Shown here piece after piece: positions 12,501-25,800 of a stretch of 64,000 bases of DNA (its first letter is position 1; every line of letters starts with the position of its first letter). This stretch comes from Incurvaria masculella (lineage: Eukaryota; Arthropoda; Insecta; Lepidoptera; Incurvariidae): contig OX335642.1 in assembly GCA_946894095.1 (NCBI GenBank), forward strand, positions 9,311,021 through 9,375,020. Direction: 5' to 3'. A model generated the notes under the pieces. It was not told the origin of the DNA. It ran no database searches and saw nothing but the letters and a program-made list of their open reading frames with translations. The translations under genes were made by a program, and so were the position numbers.

Positions 12501-12870
12501 TGATGAGATATTATTTTTATTTTTGTTTTTTAATTCTGCTCTTGCACGAAAAATGGAAGATATTATGGAAAGTGGGTATTTTATCAAAATAAACTGCAAT
12601 ATATTATTTTCAACCCAAGTTTTCATATCCACAAATTGTAGAATTATCGATTTAAAGTCTCAATTTGTGTTTTATTTAATTTTAAAATTATTTTTAACAG
12701 TCTAGTCTTTGCTGGTGTGACGATTATTAGTTTTATGCATAATATGTTTACCCTAAGAGCTGTGTTTTATTAGATCTGTCGGGGTTCGAACCAGAGCTAT
12801 GACGGATGGTGAATGCATGTGTGAACCTTGTATTGTGCTGAGGTAATTACAACTAAATCACTCTGGGACT
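9581..12870. other. gene-free interval downstream of gek
   Basis: I see no supportable exon here. The stretch is AT-rich with short spurious open frames. It contains a tRNA-like SINE-head fragment near 10651-10715 (A-box-like TTAGCTCAG, B-box-like GTTCGAATCCC), a small MITE at 10787-10908, and a run of 14 G at 12469-12482. Distal parts of the gek 3' UTR could lie near its start. Confidence 0.5.
10787..10908 (+). mobile_element. MITE family F (~120 bp), copy 1
   Basis: The block GTCGTATTCAGAGACCACCT, then GTCAAAACGTAGTAC, CATACAAAGACCGGTTTTA and TCACTCTGAATATGGC recurs in reverse complement at 59738-59849, and a decayed version lies at 17572-17697. The ends, ATTCAGAG and CTCTGAAT-like, form short inverted repeats. 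Confidence 0.6.
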
Positions 12871-13056
12871 ATACCGGGTGTTAACGGAGTTATATTTGGA
12901 GCAAAAAAGGTAGATAGTATTTTGTTGGATGACTGGTGTATGGGGAGGAAGATTTTTTTTAGTCACACAATAAAATGAAATCTGCCTTTTTTGCTCCAAA
13001 TATGCCTAGGAATACTTGGTTAACGTTTGGACCATACCTCTGTTAACATCCTGTAT
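12871..13056. mobile_element. ~185-bp palindromic MITE
   Basis: The left half ATACCGGGTGTTAACGGAG and TATATTTGGAGCAAAAAAGG is mirrored by TTTTTTGCTCCAAATATGCC and CTGTTAACATCCTGTAT. It is non-coding, and the halves could fold into a hairpin. Confidence 0.55.
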
Positions 13057-13705
13057 TAGGTGGCTCATTCTGAAATGTAACCTCTGAATAGAATGTGATG
13101 ATTTTATGTTTGGTTTACAAAAACCATAAAATTTGGAAATTAAAATCTCAAGTTAGGCGCCAATATTTTAAAATTTATTGAATTAAAATTTCTCGTAGCA
13201 CGTTCAATGTGACTTTTAGTATTTATATTGTTTTGTATAATTTAGATCAATTCAATTTGATAGTGCTTCAACCTTGTACAACCGGGTAAGGTCACAAATG
13301 GCAAGAAAAAAAGATTCCAATTTTGTATCTTGTGTTTTATTAATCTGCATCGAATTTTAAAGAAAGGTTTGCAGCAAACCAGAATATTAATTGCTTACTT
13401 AACATAATATGTAAGCATACACTGCGTTTGAACTAATTTTAATTATTTTACCAATAATAGAAGCATGGCCATGCTAATGTACATTGTTATACAAACCACT
13501 CAAGCATATTATGATGTAATCCTATTTAACTACTAGAGAATGATGCATTATATTACAAGCTCATAACAAAATTGATCAATTAAAATAACAGAGTGTGATT
13601 TGTGATATTTGATAAGCAGTTTAATGTCTGTTGCAAAATTATAATGTAAAATTTTTTGAATGATCTGCATAAGTCAATTGTCATTATATGTATAAATCTG
13701 AGCCC

Positions 13706-14024
13706 GTTGTCCAACGTGTAACCTTGTTGTAAGCTAACCTAAATTGGCGTTTACAGAACTTCTTTACGTAAATAATTCAAACTCAAACAAGCTTTACTAC
13801 CTATGCTGTGGTTTTACTTCTTCGACCTGTCAAAATCAAACTCAGACTACCATTTTGTATAAAAATGTGGAGTCGGTGTAAATGGATGCGTCAAATCAAA
13901 CTCAGACTAGCAAATGCTATTTCGCTCAACGCCCACTGCGCGCTCTCTTCAATTCTCCGTGCATTTGAAAATGGTAGTTGATAAGTTTGGCGTAAAACCC
14001 AATTTAGGTGTCAAGTTGGACTAA
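13706..14024. mobile_element. MITE family C, second copy
   Basis: CTAACCTAAATTGGCGTTTA on the left and CCCAATTTAGGTGTCAAG on the right are the family C termini. Internal blocks such as CAACGCCCACTGCGCGCTC and TCAAACTCAGACTA are shared with 7215-7554 and 63458-63769. Confidence 0.65.
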
Positions 14025-16465
14025 GTGCTCTGAATTGTCTTTAGAAATAGATGCAGATGTTTTTTTCTAAAAAGAGCAGGCAGGCGAATATTTCCAAAGA
14101 ATGTTGTTCAAACATTACCCAAATGATAAAAAAAAATCAATGAATGCATTAGATAAGTAAGGGAGCCCCAAACTTGTTACTTTTTATAAGCATTCGTCGT
14201 AATCAATTTGTAAGTGAGTAGATTTTGCTAATACTAGAAGTAAAATTTTGTACTCCCTCGAAAAAAATAAAAACATTGGTTTGAATAAAATTTGTTTCTT
14301 GACTTAATAAATTTTTGTTTTAATTATGATTGTTAAATGTAGTGTTAAAAGGAAATCATCTAATTCATAAAAAAAATACATTGAACTGCAATAAGATTTT
14401 AAATTAAACTGATTTTATTCAAACCAATAGGCAATTAATTGGTAAGATTATAATGTTCACTACTCGCAAATGTGTACGCTGTTCAAATAATTATATATAT
14501 ATTAAAAGCTTGAGATATATATTTTTCTGCAATAAATTTTATATAATTTTAAAAGTGTTAAGGCGGAAGAAAGCAATGCTGATGGTATTTAGAAACAATC
14601 GGTAATAAAACAAATATTGAAATCACAAGTTCCCTTCACCATTTTGAACATGCCTCTGGAACCATTTTGATATACCTTGTAATTAATGAGAATTTACATA
14701 CAAAAATCTTGAAACATATACTTTCGCTCACATTGAACAAGATGCATACAGGTGAAACAGTTTTGATTAGATCATAAACAACATTTATATTGAATATTAT
14801 CACAATATGGTCTTTTCATTCCAAAGTAGCTACTGGGTTTATGATTCGACTATACAAGGTGTGTCAGGATAGACTGCTGCAACTTCAGGAATAAGAAGGG
14901 AAAAAAGGAGTTAGAAGACTAATCGAAATTCCAATGTTTTTTCACTGTACCTATATATATTGCTGACTATTGTATTCTCAGGGAACACCTGGCAGGAACC
15001 ATACCTGACAGAACTTAGCTTAACAACTGTAGAACAATGCAGCAGATTTTTTAAATATTGTTTTTTATGTTAAACAAATCGGATCGCCTCTGGCCGATAT
15101 AACAAAGAATTAGCTTAACTACCTATATGTTTTGTATTCCTAAAGTAATTGTACATATATATGTATGTAGTTGCATAAATATTCTTTTGTATTTTTTTTA
15201 TATTGGTTAAAGTGACTTCGAAAAAAATTGGGACTCGCAAAAAAACATTGGAATTTTTATGTGTCATAAGAATGTTTTTCTTCCGATGAGTATTTTCTAT
15301 TCCTAGTTTATGTAGCCTGTTCCGAAACGCCCTGTATATCGGAAGACTATGTAAGAACACGGCAGGAACACTGCCTATTACTTCTGAAGAGAAAGTGAGG
15401 CACGCGGTTGATATTGCTTCTTGACTGTATAATCTTTTTGTCAAAACATCGACACCGCGTGCGAATGTGCTCTAAAATAGCGTCCATCAAATTGTTTCTC
15501 ACGCACACAACCCCTCCAATACGTCTGCGACTATGTTTGCATGTGGCAAGCACGTTTAAGTTGGATTGGTATCTTTTCAAAATTGGAGACAGAGGGTCCC
15601 ATAGTAGGCGCGCTCGATGCCATATCTTCCCCTTTTTATCTATGGCCTACACCAAACATCTGTATATTTATGTATAGTAGAATGTATTCGTATATGTTAC
15701 AGTTGAAGCCCGATTTTTTTTCCTTGAAGGTTATTTTCCCCTCCGTTCCGAAATGCGTATATTGAAGAGATTGCAGCAATATATGCGTACACGACCGTTC
15801 CGAATAACTCATATTCACTCCCCTGAACGTCATGTTGACATAAGGGACGTGACTCTAGACCGCACACAGATCTTACAAAGCGCGCACGGTTGAGAGCATG
15901 TTAGCATGAGCATGTCGATTTTAGATAATTAAAAAATGGGGGTTTCAACTGACATGACTAGGGGGAGTCATTGTTCTTGTGCAATATGCACTCGACTGAT
16001 CCCCTCCCAAACCGCTGCCCGTCCCTTACCTCTTTGTAAATAGAAAAGTTCTAATAACTTAAATTTTCGAAAATAAAACCTTTAATCCATTACCGGATTG
16101 TTACTAAACACAGACAAAAAATTGAGTACTTTAGACGAATATTCTTTAAAAAAACTGCAACATCTTCTCGATCTGTATACAATGTGCACATTTGATTTAC
16201 ACCTCCTAAATCTTAATGTCCATCAAGAAAACATCCTCGTAACTATGTCATTTATTAGTGAGTAGAAATGTTGAGATTTCCTTCCCCTAACATTGTAGGT
16301 ACCGCAAGATAATTTGTATTTAATATTTTAATCTATATAAATTATTGATTCTACTATTACCTGTGTAAGAATGAAATCTATTATCTGATTACTTAATTTT
16401 CTATGTAAATAAAAATAAAGGACACTGATTTTTTTATTTCATTTTCTTGCCCATGCCTATGTTTA
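14025..16465. other. gene-free, repeat-rich interval
   Basis: No exon could be supported. Between about 14860 and 15340 there is a decayed repeat with mirrored words (CAATGTTTTTTCACTG against CATTGGAATTTTTATGTG). The block 15480-15640 recurs in reverse at 47360-47510. The block 15750-15905 recurs in reverse at 63395-63895, where it is interrupted by a MITE. Confidence 0.5.
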
Positions 16466-17015
16466 TTAAGGTGGCCCAACCCGCTCATTTCCCCATACAA
16501 AAGGGGAAAGAAGATCACGCCTATATTTCTTGTCAGAGATCCAAAATTTTGCTCAATATAGCTTTATTAGATTGAACTAGATGTCTGATGACTATTGGCA
16601 TTGTAAAATTGTGTTTGGTTTCCAAGTTATAACGTCCGAAAGTTCGGATTTTTCGCGCGTTTTATACAATTACTTTGGAGGTGGATTACGCAATGATAAA
16701 GTAAGAACATCTTAAAAAGATTAGTCATCAGACATAGCTTGTTTAATCAAGATTTATAATTTGTTTGGTTTTTGTTAGATTTTTGACTACAGCGGTCGTG
16801 GTTTACTTTTAGCTATAAGTCGTTTTTAAATTAAAATTTTCGTAAATATTACCAAATCATACACTATGCACATTGTCTTTTTTGTGGACATATTGCATCT
16901 TCCTCATCACGGAGCCTGTCTTATTCTTTGAAACATAGAAAGTCCCAGAGCGCAACAGCACGGTTTTGTACCGTGCCCGCGAATGAGTTAGGCCCGCCGG
17001 GTTGGGCCACCTTAA
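16466..17015. mobile_element. MITE family A, complete 550-bp copy with TTAA flanks
   Basis: The element runs TTAA-GGTGGCCCAACCCG to CGGGTTGGGCCACC-TTAA, a perfect 14-bp TIR inside a TTAA duplication. The interior is non-coding. Other copies lie at 17090-17415 (partial), 31253-31771, 33131-34714 (interrupted) and 33887-34436, with a relic at 37660-37735. TTAA target sites are the hallmark of the piggyBac superfamily, but the ends do not start with the common CCC/CCY. Confidence 0.85.
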
Positions 17016-17089
17016 TGTAAAAACATAATAAAATCATCATCTCTAATCAGCTGAGTGTGTCCAACCCTCCTAAAGCAGTGTTTGTGCCC

Positions 17090-17415
17090 GTTAGGAGGGG
17101 CCTTCCCGACGGGACTAACTCATTCACGGGCACGGTACAAAATATTGCTATTGCGCTCTGGCACCTTCTCTGTTTCAAAGAAAAAGACAGTCTCCGTGAT
17201 ATGGAGAATGCAACATGTCCACAAAGCAGATAATGTGCATAGTGTTTGATTTGGTTAGAATTACAAACATTATATCACAAAACGACTTAAAGCTAAAAGT
17301 AAATCAGGAACACTGTCGTCAAAAATCGAACAAAAACTAAATTGATTATAAATCTTCATGGAACAAGCTAGGCATGATGACCAACATTTTTTTGATGTTT
17401 TTGTTTTCTCGATAG
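17090..17415. mobile_element. MITE family A, partial reverse copy
   Basis: The reverse orientation is recognised from GGGACTAACTCATTCACGGG, GCTCTGGCACCTTCTCTG, CAACATGTCCACAAAGCAGA and TTGATTATAAATCTTCATGG. The far end is lost and no TTAA border is visible. Confidence 0.65.
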
Positions 17416-18189
17416 TAATTTACGTCCAAACTTTACATAAACGTATTAGCCAATATTTTCCAATCTAAAAGGTGAATTGAAAAATTATCTATTCACAGAG
17501 TGCTGCTATCTTCACGCCAAGCTTTTACAACTAAACACGCTTTAGCAACTAAACTGCTAAATTATCGATGTAGTATTCAGAGTCCTAACTTTAATATGCA
17601 GGTTATGCCCATAGGCAATCGCATTTCGTATGGTTAGTCCGGTGATAATCCACGTAATAAGTTTGGAAAGTTTACTCTCAATATGACTTCCAGGAATTAG
17701 AAGCTGACAAGATAGCTAGTAAACAATAGATATTAAGAATGATCATAGATCTTGCATGCGAGTTCTGTGACAATGATGCTGTCTAACTTCACAACAATGC
17801 TCTCACTAACATCAAACATCAATAAATGTGGAGGATATCTACTGAATTAGACTGAAAACGAATCCGCCATTCCAGCACCAAAATATTGTATCGTTCTACT
17901 ACGATTTACATATTTACTGTGGGTTACCCATAGAAATAGGATGTATGGTCGTTTCCTCTCAATTGTATACACTGGAAAGAGAAGAAATTCCTAAGTCCCT
18001 TTTACTCTATGGTTGACTACAGCATGACAGAAGGAGGTCTCAAATTTGTCTCTATTTCCGGTGTATAGATATCAGTCGAAACGACTGTACATGCGAGAGC
18101 AAGCTAGGTCTATGGGGTTATCCACATAGTTGCAATAATTGACAATTATGCCTACTGGAGCAATTTCATAATGTGGGGTTAGCAGAATT

Positions 18190-18425
18190 TGCCAACCCGA
18201 GCCGGCTCTACCCTACCACCTAGCAGAGGAAAGGCTACAGTTTAACATGGGTTCCGAACAACCAAACAGTCCGCATTCGTGACGAAATGCACTTTTCAAC
18301 AAAAAGAATGAAAGTGGTGCATCAGTGGGGCGGGGATTGAACCCAAAGATTTAAGTAATAGGGGTGAATTTAACCCACAACTCGATTAGAAACAATGCCC
18401 TGCGCCTTGAGCTACGAGCCCAGTC
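18190..18425 (-). mobile_element. partial tRNA-derived SINE
   Basis: Head half of a minus-strand SINE. It shows CTACCCTACCACCTAG, CAGTTTAACATGGGTTCCGA, GACGAAATGCACTT, the B-box complement GGGGATTGAACCC, and a GAGCTACGAGCC end complementary to the A-box region. The tail half is missing. Confidence 0.7.
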
Positions 18426-19269
18426 GCTTTTACTCTATGGTTTACGTCAGCATGACAGAAAGAGATATCAAATTTGTCTCTATTTCGAGTGTATAGATTT
18501 CATACGAAACGACTGTACGAACCGCTCCAGATACCTACAGACTACTAAGGGTAGGTACCATTTGGTAAACGTGAAATCCAGTCATTTAATTCCTAACGCC
18601 ATTTCTTGTTTATTTTTCTATCTTTTATTTTTCAACGTGTTTTTTATTTACAATCTCGAACGCAACGAATAATTAATTTTGTTTGAATCGAGGACAATGC
18701 TGCCACTAAGGGCTTTTATTCGCTAGATTTAACGCATTTCTTAGTACAACCGCGCCATAGATTTAGCAATTTAAATCAGAAAAAAAACTCTGTGCACGCC
18801 GTTTTTTTGGGAAATTGCAAAATGTATCTGAACTTGTTGAAATAGTGAAATTCTTCTTCGTTCATCTATTGAATAATCCCCGGTTGCACGAAGAGACGGC
18901 TGAGTTAATAAATGTTCAAACACGTCACTTTTAGTGAACCGCATGGAGCTCCTTTCATACTGTCCACACAAAGTGACGTGTTTAAACGTACGTTGACGTT
19001 GATTTTGATTTTTTGTTCTTTCGTGCACACGGCCCTAAAGATATTTTCGTTAATGTGTATGTAGTAGAATACCCTTAGGTGCCTATAATTAAACGTGATT
19101 CCGCATGCACATTTTGACATCACTTCCGAGTAAGAAACAGCATTCTCCTTGGTTTATTATTCTTACCGTAGATGACAGGAGAGGTAAGTATATTTTGAAG
19201 CTTAGATTTTATTTATAATCTGGCAATCCATATACAAAAAAAACGTACATATGGAGAATGCATGTGAAC

Positions 19270-19430
19270 GGCCGTGCGAGCACTGAAATAATGAAAGAAT
19301 AGGAACGATTTTGAGTGATGTATCTTCACTCAAACTGCGTTTTGACAGCTCAGAAGTTATTAAACTGACAGATCATATTGCATTTGCAATCGTAGCGGTA
19401 AGTTCCAAAATTTCAGTGCTCGCACTGCCG
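19270..19430. mobile_element. 155-bp MITE with perfect 16-bp TIR
   Basis: GTGCGAGCACTGAAAT at 19274-19289 is exactly repeated in reverse complement at 19410-19425. Part of the interior (TTTTGACAGCTCAGAA, ATTAAACTGACAG) recurs at 29288-29320. It lies about 390 bp upstream of the start codon at 19814. Confidence 0.6.
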
Positions 19431-19813
19431 GGCGCAAAAACTGAATGAATTCGGCCGTGCGAGCACAGAAAAAGTCGCAACGATTTTGGGTGAAGTATTC
19501 ACCTATTATTATTAACTACTCACGCGTCGGCGGGCCGCACTGTGGCCCGCCGCAAAAAGTGCGCTCAGTGTCGAAGGCACAGACGTATGGCCCGGTGCCG
19601 CAGTCGACTTTCGGCATGCAACTACACACTCTTTTAGTATGAAGATAAGGCTCAATTATACCTCTAAAATTAGGTAAAGATATGGCCTTCTCGATATGAT
19701 TCAATATCACAACTCATAGTAACGACTCTCGTTGAAAAAAATATTTGAACCACAGCGCCTACGCCAGTCCACCGTTGAGTGTTAGTGCAGTGAGCGAGTG
19801 CCCGTTTTGAACC

Positions 19814-22800
19814 ATGTTCCCGAAGCGCCGACGGTAAGATTATTTCGTATTTCATGTTTTTAGAAGCGCAATTTAATATAGAATGCATATTTGATAAAGC
19901 AGTAATCGTATTATTGATATATAATTTAGAAAATGCCTTAACACGCCGAGTTGGCGTAATTTATTTCCTTGCACTCACCTCGGTCAGCGTATGTATATCG
20001 TGGGTGTTTCCTTGTTCCACGAGTATGTAGCATGAAAATACTGGAAATTTTATCTAGTTTACGCATGCGTTTTATAGTTTTTGGATAATTTTTGGATTAC
20101 GCATATTTTTTACTAAATCTGACAACAGAAAAATGGGACGACGTTGTTAGACGCGCGAGATAGCATGTGACAACACGTGGCAGCGTGTTGACAGTCTGTC
20201 ACTCGAACCGCTTGCCAATTCAATAACGGCTGTAGCCGGCTTGTTCGGCGCTGTTATATGGCTCGTATTTGCTTGCATGCATGCATCTTTTGAATTCAGC
20301 AGACGTTTTGCACTAGGTACTGACTGCAACAACGTTCATATACAGTTGTTTAGTGAATGAAGTAAAATTATATGAAAAGAAATATGTATTCTATCGGCGA
20401 TAAATAAGGTAAGTAATATAATTTATTACTTACATATAAAAAATAATTTCAATGTGTCAAAAATTTACGTGTTTCGTTGGTTACATATTCCACATACTTT
20501 GTAGGGTTCGACCCGACAGAATTTGTACAAAAAATCGTTTTCGTACAAGATTTTATTTAGTTTCGCCTGTCCCTTTGTCGGTCTGTCCGTCTAATCTCAT
20601 GTTAAAATTTGGCCCACGTTATAGTTATGTAAGTTTTGTGACAATGGAACATTAAATTAACATCGAGCTGGTCTGATGATGGAAGGTGGCCATAGCAACT
20701 CCTAAACTACACATGATAAACCCATCATGTTGGGGTTCGTTTTATTTGTCCCGATGACAAAACACACACAAAATAAACAAAATAAAATATAAAATAAAAA
20801 AGGGTGTTTTACATAAAAGCCTGTTTTTTACAAAAACTTGTTTTTTAGACTATCGAAGGTAGAGGAATCTCCCTCTCCCGAGCGGAAGGGTTGCCCCCAC
20901 CGATACGCCGCGCCAAGGTCACAGTATCTGACCGCACCGAGGGCGCGGGCTAATCTTCTGATGCGATTGGCGACCACATCGGAAGCGCCGCTGCCCACGC
21001 CACCGTCACCACACCTGCCGCCGCCACCGACACCGATCAAGAAGCACACAGTGGAACTGTGTGATAAGACAGGATGGTACGTATGTATAGTATATATGTG
21101 TACATGATATCGATAGGTTCCAAAAACTTCCGGAATAATAAGGTACTTTTCGCTTTTTCGAAATAATCATAAAAATAAAGCTAGTCACATTTTCTAATAT
21201 CTCATGGTGTAGGGGCTAGAGGATTTGCCTTTCATGCGAGAAGTTTTTGTTTCTCTTTCTGAGTTGAATAAGTGCATTTCGTGGTTCAGAAGCCATGAAA
21301 AACTGTAGGCTCCCCTACTAGGTGATAGGGTTAAGCTCGCCCGGGTTGGTACTACCGCATTGGATGAAAATATTATGGTTAAAGTGGCAATGAAAAAATG
21401 TTCGTGTTTTGCTTTTAGTTTAGTGTAGCCGTGCTTATAAAGGAAATGTCCTGGCATGGCACCTAATTCCTTCAGGAATGTGGTTTATTGCGCTAGTGTA
21501 GTGACGGTTATTGTTTTGTACTAGCCATATTTATTAAATGAAATAAAAAAAAATAATTTGATATATCTATTAATATATAATATGTCAGCTTTACAATATC
21601 TTTTTTTATATATATTTTTATTTTTTATCGAAAACTAAAGTAAAACTGTATATTAACGTGTTAATTATGATGAACCCGCCCAAAATATTTGCAGTCAATT
21701 TGAAGCACCTCTCCATATCCATATGTATAATCTTGCTTGAATGAAAGTGGAATTTTTCAATAATAAAATATCGCGCTTTTTTTTACATTTGTGGTTTATC
21801 CTTAGCAACAATATAAAAGGCAGTTTATTTCTGGAAACTATAAGAGTCTTTCGATATGTTTTGATATCATTTTTTAAGCTCGAAAGTGTCGGCGGTTAAC
21901 CTCCAATGATGATGAGTAAATATTTTTTTTGTTTTAGTGTAAGACTTGTTGCACCAAAGCGCACGCTGCTGCCGTCCACGCCGCTAACTCACACCATCGA
22001 GCTCGGCCCCGTGAAAGGAAAGTACGTATATTTATTTATTTTTATTTGCGTTGACAAAAAATTGAGATTTCAGTGTTCTGAAACTTTAACTTTTTTATTC
22101 CTGTTTTATCAAGTGATAATATGGCTCTTAAATTGGCACTGATAGTAACCGGTATAAAAGTAATATTGGAAGTAAAATCCTGTGTTTTGTAGTTAACAGA
22201 CGTTTTGCAAAAACAAAAGGTTAAGATACAACAATGACTAGGCAGAGCTCACCAACGTGTTATTAGCTTTTGTCCTGTCGTAGTTCCAGCGAAATCATAA
22301 AGTTTCATTCTGATTTCAAATGAGTCATAAAAATGGGCTGGAAAGTAATTTGTTTTATGGCAGCCAGCTGCGCCCGCGCAGTGAACACAATGTGGCGAGA
22401 TACTTTGAAATGTGTTAGATAAATAGATCCTTAGAAGGAATAAAACTATACCAACACGTTGCATTTCGTTCGTAGATCTTGATCATTCATTTCGTTTCCA
22501 TGCAGATCTTGTTGAATTTTTTAAATGGGTTTGCAGAGAAGAGAAAACGGTTGACTTGTTTATAATAGATAAACCGTTGAAAAAACAAGTTCGTTGATTC
22601 AATGCCTGCTCCTACTGGAGAATAACCTCTATAGTGTTCAGATGATTGTAATAAGTTAAATGTTTTTTTAGATACAAAGCCATTGCAGCCGCGTACCGGG
22701 TCAACGTCACTCCCGGGGGTTCGATCCGGACTCTGCCAGATGACATGCCGGTGGTCGGAGTAACCCCTGGGGGCTCAGTCAGGCATGTAAAAGGCTCTCC

Positions 22801-25800
22801 GGATTCATCTTGGTAAGAACTTCATTTATAACTTTTTTAGGCAGAATACAATTTCTTCATCATTCTGCAGGTCTGATTTGAGCTGCATTCTAATGGGGAA
22901 CGCAGAAAACTCAAATCTTATTGTAGGTGTCACATGAGCGACCTCACCTTAGAAATGTCAAAACTATCATTACTTCCAAGTTTTATTTACGTGTTTTTAG
23001 ATATAAGATGTATTCCACGATACAGTTGGAATAAGGTTTAGAGGAAAAGAAGAGCTTTTGTTTGTCTTCAAATTAATTTTAATCTAATAGACCAGCACAA
23101 AGTTGGAAAGGAGATATTATAGGTTATGTTAATGTAATATTTTCTTTCCTAGGAATTTATTTGAATAGCATAAATTGTAACAAATATTTTTTAGAGTAAT
23201 AACGAAAATATTCAGTCAGTTTGCTTACGTAGGTTGAGTAAATAAAATTTTAGAATCTATTATGTTTTATTTTCTATGGTATCTGACAGCTTTGACAGAT
23301 CTTTTTGACAGATAAATAAGTAGTTTTCTTCCCCATTGTGTCTATTTTTAAAATTATGACAGTTATTTATTTATGTCTGCCGTCTGTGTGTAAGTATGTA
23401 TGTTCTCTCGCTTGTAACTCCAGAATGGCATTCTATTTCAGCAATTTTACATAGACATCTCTACCAGGTAATAGGCTTACATCTTCACATCATTATTAAT
23501 CTTATTCTGCTCCAGTTTCGTATTCAAATTTTAGTATTATTTCTGCCTACAGAATGAATACCGTAATTAAATAAGAGAATTTAGTATTATTAGTGCGCAA
23601 GCAATATTTTTTTTAAATAAATAAAAAAAATATAAACAATAAATCATTACGAACTAAAATAAAAAAAAGGTGAACTGTCGGGGGACACCTGACAGCAATG
23701 AAACTTTTTACGCTTTGTCCTGTCGCTTATATCTATTTACTCGAAATATTGATAAAAATCCACACAAGATAAAAGTAATATAAGTATTTATAAGTAACGT
23801 CCGCAAGAGCAATCATCCGTAGTTCACAGAATGTGTTTACTATATAATAAACTGACTGCTAATTTGGACATATTTTACTACCAGGAAATGATTATTGAAC
23901 GCAAAATCAGAAAAAATATAACTCGGTACGCTTCGGGATAGACTAATTTATTATATTTTTTTTTTTTTCAATCATTATATGCTTGCCTACATTTTTATTT
24001 TTACTTACTTAGTGTAGCGCTCTTTAATCTTACTCTGACTCAACTGTTTGATTGTTTAAATGTATATTTGTACGCGGTCAAACGCAAATTGTGGAAGACA
24101 CAGTCATGGCCATGATCGAATTTTGGGAGCATTGTTTCTTCGTATCATGTACAACCCATAATTGAGACAAATAAATGATTTCATTTCATTTCAACAGTAC
24201 ATCTAGTTTTAATTTAGTTTATATGTTTTTTAATGTTTTTTAAATGGTTTGTTTGAGTTAGGAAATGGGCGAGTTTACTATAAATATTTACCATGTAATT
24301 GTTTTTACGTCTAATAAATATATATATATTAGGCCAAAATACCATGTTTTGGGTATGAGCACGGCTACACTGAACTGTATGAGAAACACGGACAATTTTT
24401 TACTGCCGCTTCAATCATAGTTTCATCCAATGCGGCGGTACGAACTAGGAGTATGAACCCGGGCGGGCTTAACCCTACCACGTAGTAGCGGAAGGGGATC
24501 TATAGTTTCTCATGGGTTTCAACCATGGAAGACCTCGCATTCGTAATGAAATGCACTTATCGCACTGAGAAAGAGTATTTCTCTTTCTGAGTGGTACATG
24601 ACCGGGACGAGGATTTGAACCCAGACCTCTGGGATGGAGAGCAAGTTCTCTAGCCCCTACACCTCGAGCTGTAAAATGCCTAACTCACTACTTTGTCATA
24701 TAATGTTGTTTAGATTCGGTTCATATTTATATTGTTTTAGGGACCCCGTGAAGAGAATACCGGAGGGCGGCTTGCCTACTGAGTTACGGGCGAATGACCC
24801 GCAGCCCGGACCTGGTACGTGGTACGTGGCCAGATGGTTGAGGGGCCAGGAGGACAGCGGTGTGAGTGGGGACGTTGCATCGGGTGCACCGGTGCGGGCG
24901 GAATCACCCGTTGCCAGTCCACCCCGTGAACCGTTGGTATTGGTGGGACCACTCACATCGATAACTGGTACAGTAGATGAACCAGTGCTAGCAAAATCAC
25001 CCGTTGCCGGTCCATCCAGTGAACCGGTGGTGTTGGTGGAACCACCCACAATGATACCTGCTGCAGTGGATGAGCAGTTGCGGGTGGAGTCACCTGTTGC
25101 CGGTGCATTTGATGCAACCTTTCACGAGAATTCTTCGGCCGGTGCTCCCGAAAATTCCAATGACGGGAGCGAACTCGACTTAGAATCGGACGATGACGAG
25201 GAAGTTGACGAAAATCCCTATTGTTTTGCTCCCGCCATCGGAGCTCAGGAGTTGGCCGAAGAATTTGTCGAGGAAGCGAATATTGGGTTGGCTGAGACGG
25301 ATCAAATTATGGACGAGGTTCACGGAGGTTTGCCGGATATAGATATTGGTTTTGAGTGGACGGAGGACTTCAGCACGTTCAGAGGTAAAAAAGAAACTTT
25401 TACTGCAGGTACTTCTGAGCGTGCTGCTTTCTATGATACGCCGTATGAAGCTTTCGTCGCATATTGGGACGAAAGCATAATGAGGCATATCGCCACTGAG
25501 ACCAATAGATATGCCGAGCAAACCATTGACGGAATGGTTGAAAATGGAAATTTAAAAATGCGTGCCAGGGTGAATGAATGGTGTGAAACGAACATGAATG
25601 AATTGTATGTCCTCTTCGGATTATTCATTATAATGGGTTACAGTCCCAGATTGAGTTTGTGCGACTATTGGTCCACAAATACAATCCTAAATATGCCGGG
25701 TTTCAGGGAGATAATGTCCTACAATAAATTTATACTGCTCAATAAATTCCTGCACTTCGTAAATAATGAGGACCTTGCGTCGTACAACGATGCGAAATTA

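Larger units (their letters stand above)
17416..19813. other. gene-free interval upstream of the piggyBac-fusion gene
   Basis: This holds a decayed family F MITE (17572-17697), a partial SINE (18190-18425), and a 155-bp MITE at 19270-19430 with a perfect 16-bp TIR (GTGCGAGCACTGAAAT). No exon is supported. The last ~80 bp before 19814 are the presumed 5' UTR and promoter side of the next gene. Confidence 0.5.

Noticed and set aside
15408..15765. Short plus-strand frames in the 15.4-15.8 kb region
   Set aside because: The underlying DNA is a dispersed repeat also seen at 47360-47510, and no protein family is recognisable.
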